Shown here piece after piece: positions 31,901 through 45,296 of a stretch of 64,000 nt of DNA (within the stretch, counting starts at the first letter, position 1; each line of letters begins with the position of its first letter). The DNA is taken from NCBI GenBank assembly GCA_037447655.1, contig JBBHKE010003383.1:32501-96500 (forward strand), read 5' to 3'. Origin of the DNA: Zygnema cylindricum. Lineage: Eukaryota > Streptophyta > Zygnematophyceae > Zygnematales > Zygnemataceae. Under the pieces are notes generated by a model. That model had not been told where the DNA came from, made no database searches, and saw nothing but the letters and a program-made list of their open reading frames with translations. The translations under genes and the position numbers were made by a program.

Positions 31901-34900
31901 TCTTCTATAAAGTGTATAGATTCGTTGTTGTTTCATTTTTTTTTGATACTTCCTGATAAAATTACACGCAAATTACGGTGAGATTTGAGGCCCGTATCGT
32001 TTTTTTTTTCTTTTTCTGAGTTTTATTTGTTTTCTCTCTCTCTCTCTCTTTCAATTTACAGCCTTTCTTGTCAACATTTTAAGCTATAAAGTCAAAACAA
32101 AAAAAAAAAAAAAACTTCGTTTATAAATTCAAAACCAAAAAAAAGAAATACAAATTGGCATTATATCTAAAACTTTTTGGAGTCACTGCCGCTCCGATGG
32201 GTTTAAGCGATGATACCAAATAAACGTTTAAACTGAACCCTTCATAATAAAAAAAGGGGTATAATTTTGTATATATATACCCCCTTTTTCGACTTCTGAA
32301 GGATACATGTATGGTGAGAAAAGACCGACATGTTCTTTATTGCACTGGTTTTCCATGAGAGAGGGGGGAGGGGGGAGGGGGGAGGGGAATGGGGGAGGGA
32401 GGAATTGAAGGAAAAGTAATGAGTTTTGCACATTTGGCTTTCTTTCTCTCCTCACATCATGATCATCCACTTACCCAATCACCGAAACTCTCTCTCTCCT
32501 TCCCTACCTCCCTCCCTCCCTCCCTCCCTTACTTTTTGTTCTACCTTCTTCTTATTTTTCTTATCGCCAGTATTTGAGTGAGGGGCCGTGGAATACAACT
32601 TTTATCTCTCGCGCCGAAAAAGTGTTACATGACATGCAGAAATCGGGGGTTGAGGGTTCCGAGGCGATGTACTCCCGTCTGACTCAGTTGGCAGGGAGGA
32701 GAGGAGACGTAGAGAAAGTGGAGAAGCTTACGGAAGAGATGAAAACTTTGGGTTTAAAACCGAGTCGGGCAGCCATGGCCGCAATTTTGGAAGCGTGTGC
32801 AAAATCGGCAGCTAGGAAAAAGACAAAACAGCCTGAATTTGGAAAAGTAGAGACCGTTTTGAAGATGTATAGAGAAGGAGAAGGGGAAGGGGAAGGAGAT
32901 GGAGATGGAGGGGGAGAAGGGGGAGAGGGAGGAGAGAACAGAGAGGAGATCAAGGCGTTAGCAGAGAGAGCTGAGAGAGGATTGGCGGAAATAAAGATAT
33001 TGAAAAAGAATCCTGATGCTTCTATGTATAGTTTAACTATGGAAACTTACAGTTTTGCAGAATGGTATGAGAAGATAGAGAAATTGTATGAGGAAATGGA
33101 GAAGAGAGAGATGACGATGAATGTGAAAATCTATAATTTGCTTATGGAGGCCTATTGCGGAATGGGAGAGACAGAGAAGGCGGAGAAATTGTTAAAGAAA
33201 ATGGTAAAGGAGGGAATGGAACCCTTGGGAGTAGCTAATAATGCCCTTTTACAAATTTATGTGAAAAAAGGAGAGTTAGAGAAGGTAGAGGAGACTTTTA
33301 AAAATATGGAGGTCGTAAGGTGTGACCCAAACCAGGATAGTTACAATTTGTTAATTGAAGCGTATTTGCAAAAAGCAAAGAGAGGAGGAAAGGGAGATGA
33401 ATGGTTGAAGAAGGCGAATGAGGTATACAAAGAGATGAGAGAGAAAGGAGGAGTGGGAGTGAATCAAAAAACTTTTGAATTGATGTTAACTGCTTTCATG
33501 GAGGGAGATAAGAAAGAGGAAGCAAAAGAAATTTATACGACAATGCAATCTACACTGGGTGCGAAACTTAAAATAACAAATGATTTAAAAAATTCGCTGA
33601 AAAAAGTGGTTGGATTGAAAAAAGTACTATTAGACGAAAAAATGAAGCTGAAATTGGATAGAAATCAACGAGAACTTTTGGTGGGAATTTTGTTGGGAGG
33701 AGCCCGAATCGAATCTCACGATAATGATCGAACGTACGAAATTCATTTTGAACAAAATGCCGATAATCCGTTAAAACTCGAATTATTGAATTATCTATAT
33801 CAAAATTTTCGAGATTGGGCACAAAGTGCTCCAAAATTGCGTCTCAAAGAATCGAATTCTGTTTCCGATTCCGGTTCCGATTCCAATTCCGTTTCCGTTT
33901 CCCTCGAAAAACGACACGAAAATGAGAGAAGAGAGAGAGACGTTTTGGTCGAAAATGAGGAAGAAAGAGTTGGAAAACTAGAGGGAGAAAAATATGAGAA
34001 AACGGTACATTTTGCGACTGTAAGTCACGGGTCGTTTAGATTTTATGCTCACCAATGGCATCCACAAGCCGGAAAAGGAAAAGTTCCTCGTCTTATTCAC
34101 CGTTGGTTATCTCCTCGAGCTTTAGCCTTTTGGTATATGTATGGAGGGTCGAGATGTCTCGAAACAGGAGGAATTTTATTGAATGCGAAAAATTATTCCT
34201 TAAAAGAAGTGAGCTTGGTAGTAGAGGCGATGAAAGCGAGATCCATGGATTGTGAGAGGAGGACAAGGAAGGGAGAGGGAGGAGACGTGATTCGGTTTAC
34301 GGGAAAGTCGGCGGATTGGCTCTGGAAACTTGTGGAACCGTATGTTTTGGAGTCGATGAGAGAGGAGTTGAGACCGAGGGAAGGGAGTAGGAAATTGAGT
34401 AGGAGGGAGATGGGAGGAGTAGAGAGGGGAGGAGAGGAGAAGGGAGAGAGGCAGCATGGGGTTAGGGTTAGTGAGAGAGCACAGGAGGGGACTGAGGAGG
34501 AGGAGGAGGAGAGAGGGAGGGAAGAAGAGAGGTTGGTGGATATGGGGTCGAGAGAGGAGTCACTTTGGAGAGAAAACATGGATGAAGAGAGAGAGGATAG
34601 AAGATTTTCCCAAAGTGGGGAGGTGATTACAGAGGAGGTTGTGTCCAGGAGAGGAGAGGGAGGGAATTGGACGGACTCCGGAACGGAAGGTGAGGAAGAT
34701 CTGGAGGAGAGAGAAGAGAGAAGGGAGAGACGGGAGAAAAGGGAAAGAAGGGAGAGAGAGAAGAGAGGGAGACAAAATGGAAAGTCCGAGGGTGAGGAAA
34801 GTGAAAGTGAGAGTGAGGGAGAGGGAGAGTGGATGTCATTGGAAGAGGCACTAGAGGGAGAGAAATTGAAGGCTCCAAAAAGGGCACCGAGGAGAGTTCT

Positions 34901-34910
34901 CTCGAGGTAG
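28917..34910 (+). CDS. OTP51-like: OTP51-like PPR protein with two LAGLIDADG motifs (plastid intron splicing)
   Basis: Exons 28917-30482, 31398-31688 and 32571-34910, all phase 0 with GT-AG sites (GTAAGG/TTCTCAG, GTTCGC/CGCCAG), giving about 1398 residues. I start at ATG 28917, which opens a Ser/Phe-rich transit-peptide-like stretch (MSVPSCSFSTNFFGAPK); an ATG at 28623 is also in frame but precedes an acceptor-like site at 28740. Exon 1 carries a long Arg/Gly/Glu region with RG repeats. P-class PPR repeats follow in exons 2-3 (for example YNLLMEAYCGMGETEKAEKL). Two LAGLIDADG-type motifs lie near residues 986 (LVGILLGGARI) and 1135 (ALAFWYMYGG), with IHRWLSPRALAFWYMYGG typical of OTP51. OTP51 in land plants is needed for splicing plastid group II introns such as ycf3 intron 2. 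The protein is much longer than usual because of GA-repeat-encoded insertions. Confidence 0.87.
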
Positions 34911-37539
34911 AGGGAAACGGTGATTGGGGAGAGGGAGGATGGGAGGGGAGGGGGAGGGAGAAAGGGACGAGAGCAAAGGAGAGAGGCGAGGGTGGAGAAA
35001 AGAGAGGAGGATGTTTTGAGTAATGGAGCAAATGAAAGTAGAAAATTTAAAAAAAAAAGGGAAAAAAAACTTGCAATCTTTCTCTACAGGCATTTGTAAA
35101 TTGAAAATTTTGTATTGGTCAAATTTTAATAGACGTCAATACCTCCCCTCTTTTTTTTTTTTTTTTTTTTAAGTCTTTCTATCTGAAATGTTTAGATATC
35201 TAATATTTTTCATTCTGTGTTTTTTCTTTTTTCCTGAAATTTTTACTTTTCAAAATTGTTACTTTTATCTTTCAAGAATTGACATTTGAATTATCAGAAT
35301 TTAGTTTTGTTCAATCATAAAAATGTGTTTACTTTCATTTAATTGTTATAATCGTAATTTTTTTATTTAACAATTTACCATCGCGACACCATTACCATGA
35401 TTTTTTTATTTTTTTTTGGACCATGGAAGGTCCCATATGTCTTTCAACTCTTTTTCTTAGCGAGTCAGTTACATTTGTTTGTTTTTTTATTTTTTTATTA
35501 TTTGAAAGAATAATCTAGAGTTTCCTAGGGTTTTTTACTGCCCAAGTTTTTTGTTTCTTGAACGAACGTCTTTTTTATATCCCCCTGTTTACCCTTTATT
35601 TTAGGGTTTTTAAAATCTTATTGGTTTTATATTCTTTAGAGTTTGTTAGGGTTTTCTGTCCACTAGTTTCTCTGTCATATAGCTTGTATGGCATTCCGTG
35701 GTTTTTTTTTACCAGGTTTTTTGTGTGTTTTTATGTCCATTTTTGTAATCTAGCAAAACCAAAATGTTTTTTTTTTTTTTTTTTGGTTTTGATGCCTGTT
35801 TTCCCAACAAAATAATAGGTCGTGGCTTTAAATAAACTCCACAGTAAATTTTGTTCATCTAAATAGTTTGGTAAGACGTGGACCATAGATAGACTGTGAA
35901 TTGCTATTACTGTAAAAACTGTGATTTTTGTTACATTTTTTTTTCTGCTCTCCGAACTCAAAATAGCGACATTAATAATATATTTTTTTTGTTGTATTTT
36001 CTTAATGCTAATTTTTAATAAATTAGAGATAGAGCTAGAATTATTTACACAGAAACAGTTCTCGTAATGACTTTTTATTTAGCATTCACGAGGCATTAGT
36101 GTAAAGGGAGTTTTAGCGCAATTGTGATATATGTATAATACTATTTAATGTTAAAGACATGAGCTTTTTTTTTATTTGTTTTTCTTTGTGCGCGATTTTT
36201 CAGTTCTGTTTTCGCTTTTTTTTTTTCTTTCCATGTCTTTGGATTACTATCGCCTTGTTCTAATAAAGCTTATTCTTATGACTTTCTTCATTATTGCTAT
36301 TAATACCATTTTATCATTTTGAGCAGATTATAAAAATTAGTGTTAAAAATGAATGAAATAGTGTTGGAACTTTCAATCATTTCCTCGTACGATCCTATCC
36401 TTTAGCCCGACATTTCGTCCATTTGCCACTTTTCCCACAGGGGAGAGTTGATTGGGGTGCGTGAAACTATTCGCAATACAATTGCGGTTATTTTTCGAGG
36501 GAGGTTACTCCGTCCGTTAGGAGGTTTCACATTTTATTCCTTCACATTCGTCGGAGTGATTCACATGTTATCCACTTGCAGTGGATTGATACTGTTTGTT
36601 TTGCTTTTTATGGTGACGTCGTATTTTTTGTGACTTTGTTTTGGTTAACCCGGTCTCGTGTGTATGGTTAACCTCTACTGTATAAAAGTGATAAAAAACC
36701 ATAGAAATAAGAGGTTTGGGAAAGATGTAGCTCGTAAATTGTTAGATAAGATTGTTAAATAAGAAAATTAGACAGTAAAATGTAAGTCATTCAAGCATCA
36801 ACAACACTAATGGGTAAATAACAGTAAGCCCTGAGCATAAAATAACACTAATAACATTCATCGTTCTTTTCTTAACAATAAATTGGTAGTCCGATGACAC
36901 TAAAAACCACATGGTACATATTATGAATGGAACAGCGATTCAGTGTGTAACTAGCTTGTGAAGAGTAAACAGTAAAAATCCTTATTGTGAAACAGAATGT
37001 CACATCCACAGAACTTGTTTAAAAACCCTCCATCACACCCGGTAAAACAAAACCAAAACACCAACAATTGCTAAGATAAACTGCACAACTAGAGGTAAAC
37101 CACGTTCTAAAGTAAAAAGAGAATCATTTCTTGTAAAAGCTTCTGATCTGAACTCCAATACAAGAACTTCACCAAATATTACATGACTCTAAACAACTCG
37201 ATTGTTTCGAAGTGTCTTTAAATCAGACCAAGGTCACTATGACCATTATTTCGACTACATGCTCGACATTCAAAAAATATTCCAGCTCTGTTCATCTGTT
37301 GATCTCTATTGCTTTTTTCCCCCCCACAAAAATAAAGTCGACAGTCTACCAGAAAAACAACGTACAAAATTTGAGCAACCTCCAAAAAATTACAGAAAAT
37401 ACAAAATGTTACAGTTGAACTCTTTCGAACACAAATTCCCGACAAATGGTTATCCTACACATGCCATGTTTTAGTTTCAGGAACCACTTAATTTTCGTCT
37501 CTCTTTCCATTTTAGAATTACGATTTTAGAAATTAAGTC
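34911..37539. other. intergenic, two converging gene ends
   Basis: Polypurine to about 35025 (the tail of the GA-rich coding end), then AT-rich with T runs. Fragments resembling CACCG-family interiors (TTAGTGTAAAG, CACTAATAACATTCATCG at 36110-36870) occur. No protein-like frame is present. Confidence 0.45.
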
Positions 37540-40500
37540 TCATAACGATGTTCTCTCATCCTGTCGCTCGACTGAATGGCTGTTTCCTTCCTGCTTTTCC
37601 TTTCCTTCTTGCTTTTCCTTCCCTTCCTCTTCTGAGACCGGAGGAGATATTTCCGGCGATACAGTAGGGAGAGGCTCTAAAAACTGATCAGCAACTAGTT
37701 TCCAAGCCTCGGCAAGTGATGGTTCAAAGAGAGTAAAATGAACCTGAGACAATCCCACCCTCAAAAAAACAAGGTTGAGGAAAGAAACGGACAGACAAAA
37801 ATAACGGACAGTGAAAAGCTCTATGTATATAAGGTACAACTACAAATATGAATGTAATAACATACAAATACAAGATATGTATGTGATAACATACAAGTAC
37901 AAGATATGTATGTGATAACATACAAATGCAAGATGTGTATGTGATAACATACAATATACAAGATAATATACTTCGAGATGAGGTAAGATGTTAAGACAAG
38001 ACCAGATAAGTTTAAACGCAAAGACAAGATGATCATGGACAAGTCACAGGAACCTAAATAGTAACATGTTAGAAATGAGTGGATCTAAGAGGGCTCATAA
38101 TCAAGTGATATACTTCAAAATAATGCCAGGTGTGTGTCACTCAAATGATGTGAGTGAAAATGAAAAAACAGTAAATGAAATTATATGTCCCCTTACATCA
38201 TCAGCTTGGATAAAGCAACAAGATCTTTCTCATCATTTTCCTCTTGAAAAAAACTTTTCGCGAAACCAAGAAAAGCATAACAACTCTCTCCAAAAAAGTA
38301 TCAGCTGAACCAGAGGCAACAGGAAAGGTTCCAAAAATTTATATGTGCTTCAAAGTAGTGATATGCGCTTTTCAAGGTTTTTTATGGGATTCAGCTAAAG
38401 CAGTTACAGTTCCTAGGACACAAGATTTGGACATTCTCTAGAACTCACTGTTTTTTCAATGACTCATTTACAACTTATATTTGTGAACTTCATGTATCTT
38501 AAAAACCCTACTTAAAATAATCCCAGATTCAGATTATCTTCCATCTGACTGATCCAATTTGGAAAATGAAACGAAATCAAGAAAATTTCAGCTTTTGAGA
38601 AATTTTGTCACCAACCAGTTATGAATATTAAAGTTAATTTTTCTCTTTACCAGTCAGTCATTTTCTCCGTGATCAAAATCCTGAAACGACCAAACAAAAA
38701 TCTTGACAGACAAGATCTTAGCTTAACAAGGTCTATCATGTGTTCAAAATCAACGTTGTGAGGACAACGACTTTGAGTGCCCAATTTTTTTTTATTACTA
38801 ATAATGATGAACAATGTACATATCCCATTACCCATCGATTCTAACTTTTTTACATTTAAACAACAACTGGCTTTGTGATAACGCAAGTAATAGGCAAACA
38901 AAAAAGTGGGATAAAAGTTTTACCTCCTTCACATCCCCCAGATTTTCCTTCACTGCTTTGATTGAGATAGGAGCAGCCTCATCGTAAGGATACCTGAAAT
39001 TCATAGGTCAAGCAAAACAATTAAAAACCTCTATTTCTTAAATGTTGGGAGAGAAAAGAATAGAGAAAAGGTAGAGACGGAGGGGAAAGGGGGGAAATTG
39101 AAGGTGCTGAAAGGGGAGAGAGAATGAAGAGGATAGCAGAGGAATACTGGGAGCAAGAGCGAGGAAGGGAGATAAGGCACAGGGAATAGAAAAGGAGAGA
39201 GAAAAGGGGGGTCACCAGAAAAAAAAAATTTAAGTATAACTAGTACTCCTCCCTCGCATAAGGTTGTGGGAAAATTGATCCAGAGATCCTCCATAGAGAC
39301 CAGCAAAAAAAAAAAAGGGACACTTTCCACCACATATCCTTCCGTAAACACAAATATTTAGGATCAAATAGTCCAAAAAATCAGAATCAACAACACTATT
39401 TATCGGAGGAAGCAAAGCTATATCAACAAAGGTTCTTTTCATCCTCTCTCTTTTCCTTTTATGTTGTCCACTCTTATAAAATCACACAACCTTTACTCGC
39501 AATCAGAAAAATGACCCCAAAAATACTGTCAGTTCCTACTGAATTGATTAATTATAATCAAAGAGCAGTTTAAACAGAACTCACCCATACACTCCACATG
39601 AGATAGCTGGAAAACAAATGTACTTTAATTCCTTCTCATTGGCTCTAGCCATTGAATTCCTGCAAAAAATAAAAAAACAAAAAGAAAAATCCTTTAGGAT
39701 TTAGGCAGTGAGAAAAAAAAACTGTATAAAATTCCTCTAGAGATAGGAGAGATAGTAAAATGAGAAAAAAGAAAAAAGGAGGCTATCCAAATGGGAGCTT
39801 ATTACAGGTTATTCATCAGTGGTTCACGTAAAACTTCAAAATATCAGAAATCATATATTTAAATCTAGTCGACACCAGCTATAACACTAGAATTGGGAAC
39901 ATCAAAGCACAAAAGATGCCAAAAAAATCCAACCCCTGGCCTTCGGACCATAAATAGTTTAAGATTAACACTAGACCTCCTAACATCCCATAACCCTTTC
40001 ACAAAAATAAAAAGATTTGAACCCATTACTATTTGCAGCAAGGAAAAAAAGACTGACTTTCGCAGGAAAAAAAAAAAAAAACTCAACCCATTTGTCAATC
40101 GCCTACCCTTTTCTTCCTTTTCTTCACAAGGAAAAAGTTGTCATATAAAATATCCAGCAATAATAAACACATATTGCTCCCTGCTCTCCTTCCCTCCCCC
40201 GTTTTTTTTTTTTTTTTTCTCTCTGACATAAAAATACCCGCAAAAAAGTGGAATGTGACTTGGAGACTCACTTGTAAGCATCATAAAGCAGTTTCTCAGG
40301 CGATTCTTTGACCCCTTTCCGACTAGGATTATGGTAGATAGGCCCCACAGTATGAATGACATACTTGACAGGCAACCTCCCTGCCCTGCAGAAAAACGAA
40401 AAAAAAAAGGTTTCGGATTTTGTCAAGATTTCATATACAACCTTTCTTTTTCCATAACTTTTCAGGTTGAGAGGATTCCAACAGAGGGAAAAGAAGGACA

Positions 40501-40674
40501 ATAGTTTCTTTTAGAAATATGAGCGTACAAAACTAGAGTCTGGACCGTATTTATCTTAAATGCCAATCTTGTGTACTCCAAATACATATATATATATATA
40601 AATATACATATACATATATATATATATACACATATATATCTATATATACATATATAATATTATATATATATATA

Positions 40675-40707
<33 letters not shown>

Positions 40708-40721
40708 TATGTATGTATATC

Positions 40722-40765
<44 letters not shown>

Positions 40766-40789
40766 TATGATATATACATATACATACGT

Positions 40790-40834
<45 letters not shown>

Positions 40835-43256
40835 GAAATAAAAACCGCCTCCATTAAAAAACCCTTAGTTTTGGATACAGGCAGTGTCACTTATCGAGGC
40901 ACAATTCAATACATACTACTATATTATTAGTCGGTCAAAAAATTACAAGTCAGCTTATTCAAACAAAACTTAAATACACTAAAGAACTGAGAACTTGCAA
41001 TTTAACAGAGCTTTTTAAAACTAAATTTTTGAGTTACCTTGTAATGACAGCATCCCCGGTCCAACAGCGAACCCCTGGTGCAACTTCAGGCTCGTTGCGA
41101 CATAACTCATAAAGCTCAGGACCGGCAGCTCGATGGATTGCTGTAACATGAAAAAAACCACAAAATGATAAAGAAACAAATGAGAATGATGGACAATATT
41201 CAAAAATGCTAGACATCATTCGGGTTCGACAAAACATTCCAAGAAACATAGGCATTTTGCAGAAGAAAACAGATAGAAAAGAGAGAGAGTTGTAACCGAA
41301 TGGAAGTCTCTAACATGTTTGACAATATAGCAAAACTTTCATTCCTGGAATTCATGTGAACCACAAAAAAACTTCTTTTATAAATCCTTGGAATACAAAA
41401 TCAAAAAACAGAGAGCCTCCAACAAGATTATGGCACACAACCTCCTTCTTTCTATTGAAACATTTCTTCTCAACAAAACCCTTTATAATAATTCTAAAAA
41501 AATATTATCAATTTAAAAATCTTATACGGCAAAATCACACGAAAGTCAAATCATCGTCAAGAAAAAGTAAACGGAAAAAGAAAAAACATAGCCTCTACAA
41601 GAGGTACATACGACTTGTAATCTTAAGTACTTCCAATTACAAAGGGACTACAACCCTGCAAATATAAAGTAATAGTGAGAAGCAATACCTCCATCAACTC
41701 CACCTCCACCAGTCATGCGCTGATTTGCTGCATTCACCTGCAGACAAAAATAAAATAAAATTGGGTAACAAAATGGTCAACCAAAAGGTGCAGCGTAATG
41801 CTACCTGCCCTGATATGATTTTCTTTTCTTTGGCCTATACATACTTTGGTGTGAACCGCATTTATTCCTTTAAAAAAGCAGCAAGGGTCTATAACTATTT
41901 GGGTATACAGATGGACATGTACCATAATATTTTCCTATTCATAACGTTAGGCAATCAAAACGCATTCCAGTAGACAGTGTACTTCAAAATCCATTCTCAA
42001 TCAAGCAATAGTATGCAAGCCTGACTGACACCAATAACTTACTGCAAAGACATTAAAATCACCAAAAACCTCTGCAAGTAAACTCCAAGTTAACTCCAAA
42101 CTTTAACTGATACTCGCAAAGCTAAACACTATCAAAACATTATTTCATGCTTATACAAAATATCAGTAAACTAAGAAATTTCATGGAAACTCACATAAAA
42201 CATCAGAGAAGCTAAGAAAAAGAAACTCACACGAACCATCAAATAAACGAAGAAGTGGAATCAAAACTCACAGAAAAAAAAAGGAAAGCCACACAGCGCA
42301 TCAAATAAACTAAGAAATGGGATGGGAACTCACACAAGGAATAAAATGGAAACTCGCACAAAACATCTAATAAACCAAGAAATGGAATGGAAACTCACAA
42401 TTGCATCCAGCTTTCCATCCACAGACCATTTGGTGATGTCACCAAGTTGAAGGGAAAGTATAGCTTGGTCTGTCAGTCTGTATAAAACCTCTCCCCTCCT
42501 ACGAGGCCTCCAGTAGACATTCGAAGCAAGCTTAGAATCTTCTTTGTCTGTATGGTTATCTTCACGATTCAAATCTGTCGATGCTTCAATCGAGTTCTCC
42601 TCTGTAGAAACAGCTGGAGAAAGTCTCAATTTCTTATTTTCGTTAACATTATCATCTCCGTCCTCAGAATTCTGTTGATTGCTGACATCAGCTTCAACTT
42701 CCAAACCAGTATTGCTGACGCCATCCCTGTTTTCAGCATTGGATGCTGTAACGGATGATTGCTGATCTTCTGACGCTTGCTGAGGTTCTTCTCCTCCAAA
42801 CGCCATGCTGAATGGCCTGTTTGGTTTCAAGTTAAGTGACTTTTTCGATGAGCTCCGAGAAGGATGCGAACTTCCAAACGAACCAGGTAAAGATTTTGCT
42901 AAGCAAACAGCGCTCAAACTTTTAAATTCTTTCCTAGAGTTCTCCTGCAAATTCAAGTAACCTTTTTGTTTACTGTTGCAAACATCGGCGATTTTTTTAT
43001 AAGAAGGTTCCTGGAACGTTAAAGTCGATGTTTCTTGATTATTACTATTGCTGCTACTGACGATTTGAGAAAAAGCGTGTGGAAATAAACAGCCTAGTTG
43101 AAAAAGAGCAACTTGTGAAGCCACGACTGTGAAAAGTTTCTTCTCTCCAATCCTGTAATTCTTCTGCCAAACTGCACGTTGCTTAATTTGCCCGGTATTC
43201 AAAAAATATGATGCAGGTTTGCAGGTACACCTAAGTTTATAAATGTTGCAAAACAT
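37540..43256 (-). CDS. macro-domain ADP-ribose hydrolase-like protein, 7 exons
   Basis: Exons on the minus strand: 43256-42399, 41737-41689, 41140-41038, 40385-40272, 39659-39585, 38993-38924 and 37743-37540. All are GT-AG with matching phases, giving 490 residues. The first ATG in the open frame is at 43256. The N-terminal ~260 residues are Ser/Asn-rich without a known domain and begin with a Lys/Phe-rich, possibly organelle-targeting stretch. The macro domain follows ([51 protein letters not shown]), with the NAAN and GGGGVDG motifs that bind ADP-ribose in MacroD/YmdB-type enzymes. These remove ADP-ribose from proteins or deacetylate O-acetyl-ADP-ribose. The C-terminal tail has a [13 protein letters not shown] duplication. 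Function is by family; activity is untested. Confidence 0.9.
37860..37965. repeat. 29-bp minisatellite in the last intron of the macro-domain gene
   Basis: About 3.6 copies of a unit beginning ACATACAAATACAAGAT and ending ATGTATGTGATA, lying in intron 6. Confidence 0.8.
40586..40832. repeat. (TA)n microsatellite in intron 3 of the macro-domain gene
   Basis: About 245 bp of TA repeats with interspersed CATA and GATA, between exons 4 and 3. Confidence 0.9.
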
Positions 43257-45296
43257 GGATGGAAAAAGAGTCTTCCACCACAAGAAAAAAAAATGATGTA
43301 ATACCTGCACTAAAGTTGACGACTGATGTTTTAACACTTTGAATACACTCACTGTATTGCTGTCTGATGACTGGAAATTTTTTAAACGTTGACGTTTGGA
43401 TACAATACATTGTGGTGTACTTTATAGACTTCTAAAGTTCTAAAGATTATCGCGCTACGGCCGATTTGCATGCCGGATTGAGATTGCAGAGTTTTGTATC
43501 CAGTTATATGATATACTGATATCCTATGTGAAATACTCTTGATACAATGATGCGCGATAGAATACGCCGCTACAGTCTGCTAACTTTGCTCTAGCACTAG
43601 TTCAGTTTAGCGTTACATCATGAAGTGGGTTTGGCTCAGTTTAGCTTTGCTTAGCTTAGTACTGTCTTTCGGGACACAGCCTATTTAGTTCAGACAACAG
43701 TTGCTCCGTGGTTGACAGCCCAAGCGCCGCCAGTTTTGGGTCTTGCTTTCACAATTGTAGTTTTCAGGTGCGTTACAGTGGGTCCATACAGTGTGCATAT
43801 CGATATCGTACAATATGCAGAAGACCCATATTGTATGGTCGTAAAAGAATTTATGTCAATATTTAGGGGTGAGTTGCACGTCAATTAACAGATGGATAAT
43901 TAAATGGGCATCAAAATTGCCTAAATTTTTGAAAAGGTAGAGATGTTTAAAAAGGGCATCAAATCTGTCCAAATCGAGACTGGCTTTCTTCCGTCCAACG
44001 CCTGAAAATTACTTGCAGTTAAGTGAGAAGTTCACATGAATGTTTTATGTCAAAATAAACATTAACACTAATAACGATAAATGGTGTACACGGAAAATAG
44101 CTATTATTATATACCATTACTAGTGAAAAAACACAAACCACAATACTAACGCTATTTCGGGTTCAAGGACCTAAAGCCAGCAAGACATCGAGCAATTTCT
44201 TTATGGAATACATTTTTACACTACAATATTTAAATACCTGTTGGATTCGAGTAATTGACACTAATTAAATAATACTTACACTTGCTTAAAAGGGGGAAAA
44301 ACATGTTGATTATATTTTAGGTTCAAGCTTGTAATTTGGGGGTGTTGACACAGTGTTTCCACATTCACACAATAGTCATACATAATACATTTGTCTCATT
44401 GGTTATTATCGAGGCCGAAATTGTCGAGGCCGTTTGTTTCTATTTTCTAGTCATTTCTCATGAGGTTTGTTGTCATTAACATTCTTGAAGAAAAAATCAC
44501 GCCCTTCGGAGTCCCAAACAATGGTGTTTGACTAAGTTAGATTGTTAACCAGTGACGACATCGTACAAAAATATGATTCGAGTTTGCATATACAATACGC
44601 GTATAACTTTTTATTCCCACTAAACGCATAAATTATAAAACTAATACTTTTAAACCATGCTTAAACTACACTGTCCATTGTTATTGCTACTAATAACATT
44701 CTTTATTTGGCAGAAAATCATTAAATAGTGTTAACAATATGATGTAAAAAAATAGGGTACAACCTGTCACGTCTCCTTACACAAAACTACTACCTTAGAC
44801 TCTAATTCCTCTATAATGATGTTGACGACAAACAGTGTATTTTTTAGTCATATGTTACATCAATATCGAAGCTAACTACCGAAATTTTCTTTCGTACATT
44901 ATTTTAGGTGATATGACCTTCTCTTTTCAATAAAAATATAGAAGTCACCGTTAACATCTAAGGCAAACTCATTTGATGTGTTTACCTTATCAAATATTAT
45001 TTTTAATCCTTGTTTGGTCCACAGGTGTAGAGCAACACTCGGCGTGGTTTAGTTCACTTTAGCTTGGTTTCGATCAATTTCGCTTCATCGTAGGGCAAAC
45101 TAAAAAAAAAATGAAACCTGGTTTTATAATTACAAACGAATCCAAAACATTATATTTTTCGTAATTAACCTCTCAAACAATTGGCAGTATTGTGTATTGG
45201 GAACCTTTTAACGATAACGGATATGTATATTTATTTTACCTTCATATAATCGATACATTCGTTCAAAATATCGACAAGGGCATTCTTCAAGCAAAC
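43257..45296. other. upstream flank with decayed CACCG-family pieces
   Basis: No gene. CACTAATAACGATAAATGGTG near 44055-44086 is a decayed right end, and CACTGTCCATTGTTATTGC near 44669 a decayed left end. 43440-43700 would hold the macro-domain promoter; TGAAGTGGGTTTGGC and repeated TTAGCTT words were seen, but no clear motif. Confidence 0.35.

Noticed and set aside
37860-37965. Regularly repeated 29-bp units as a CRISPR array
   Set aside because: Contiguous repeats without spacers, inside an intron of a eukaryotic gene: an ordinary minisatellite.
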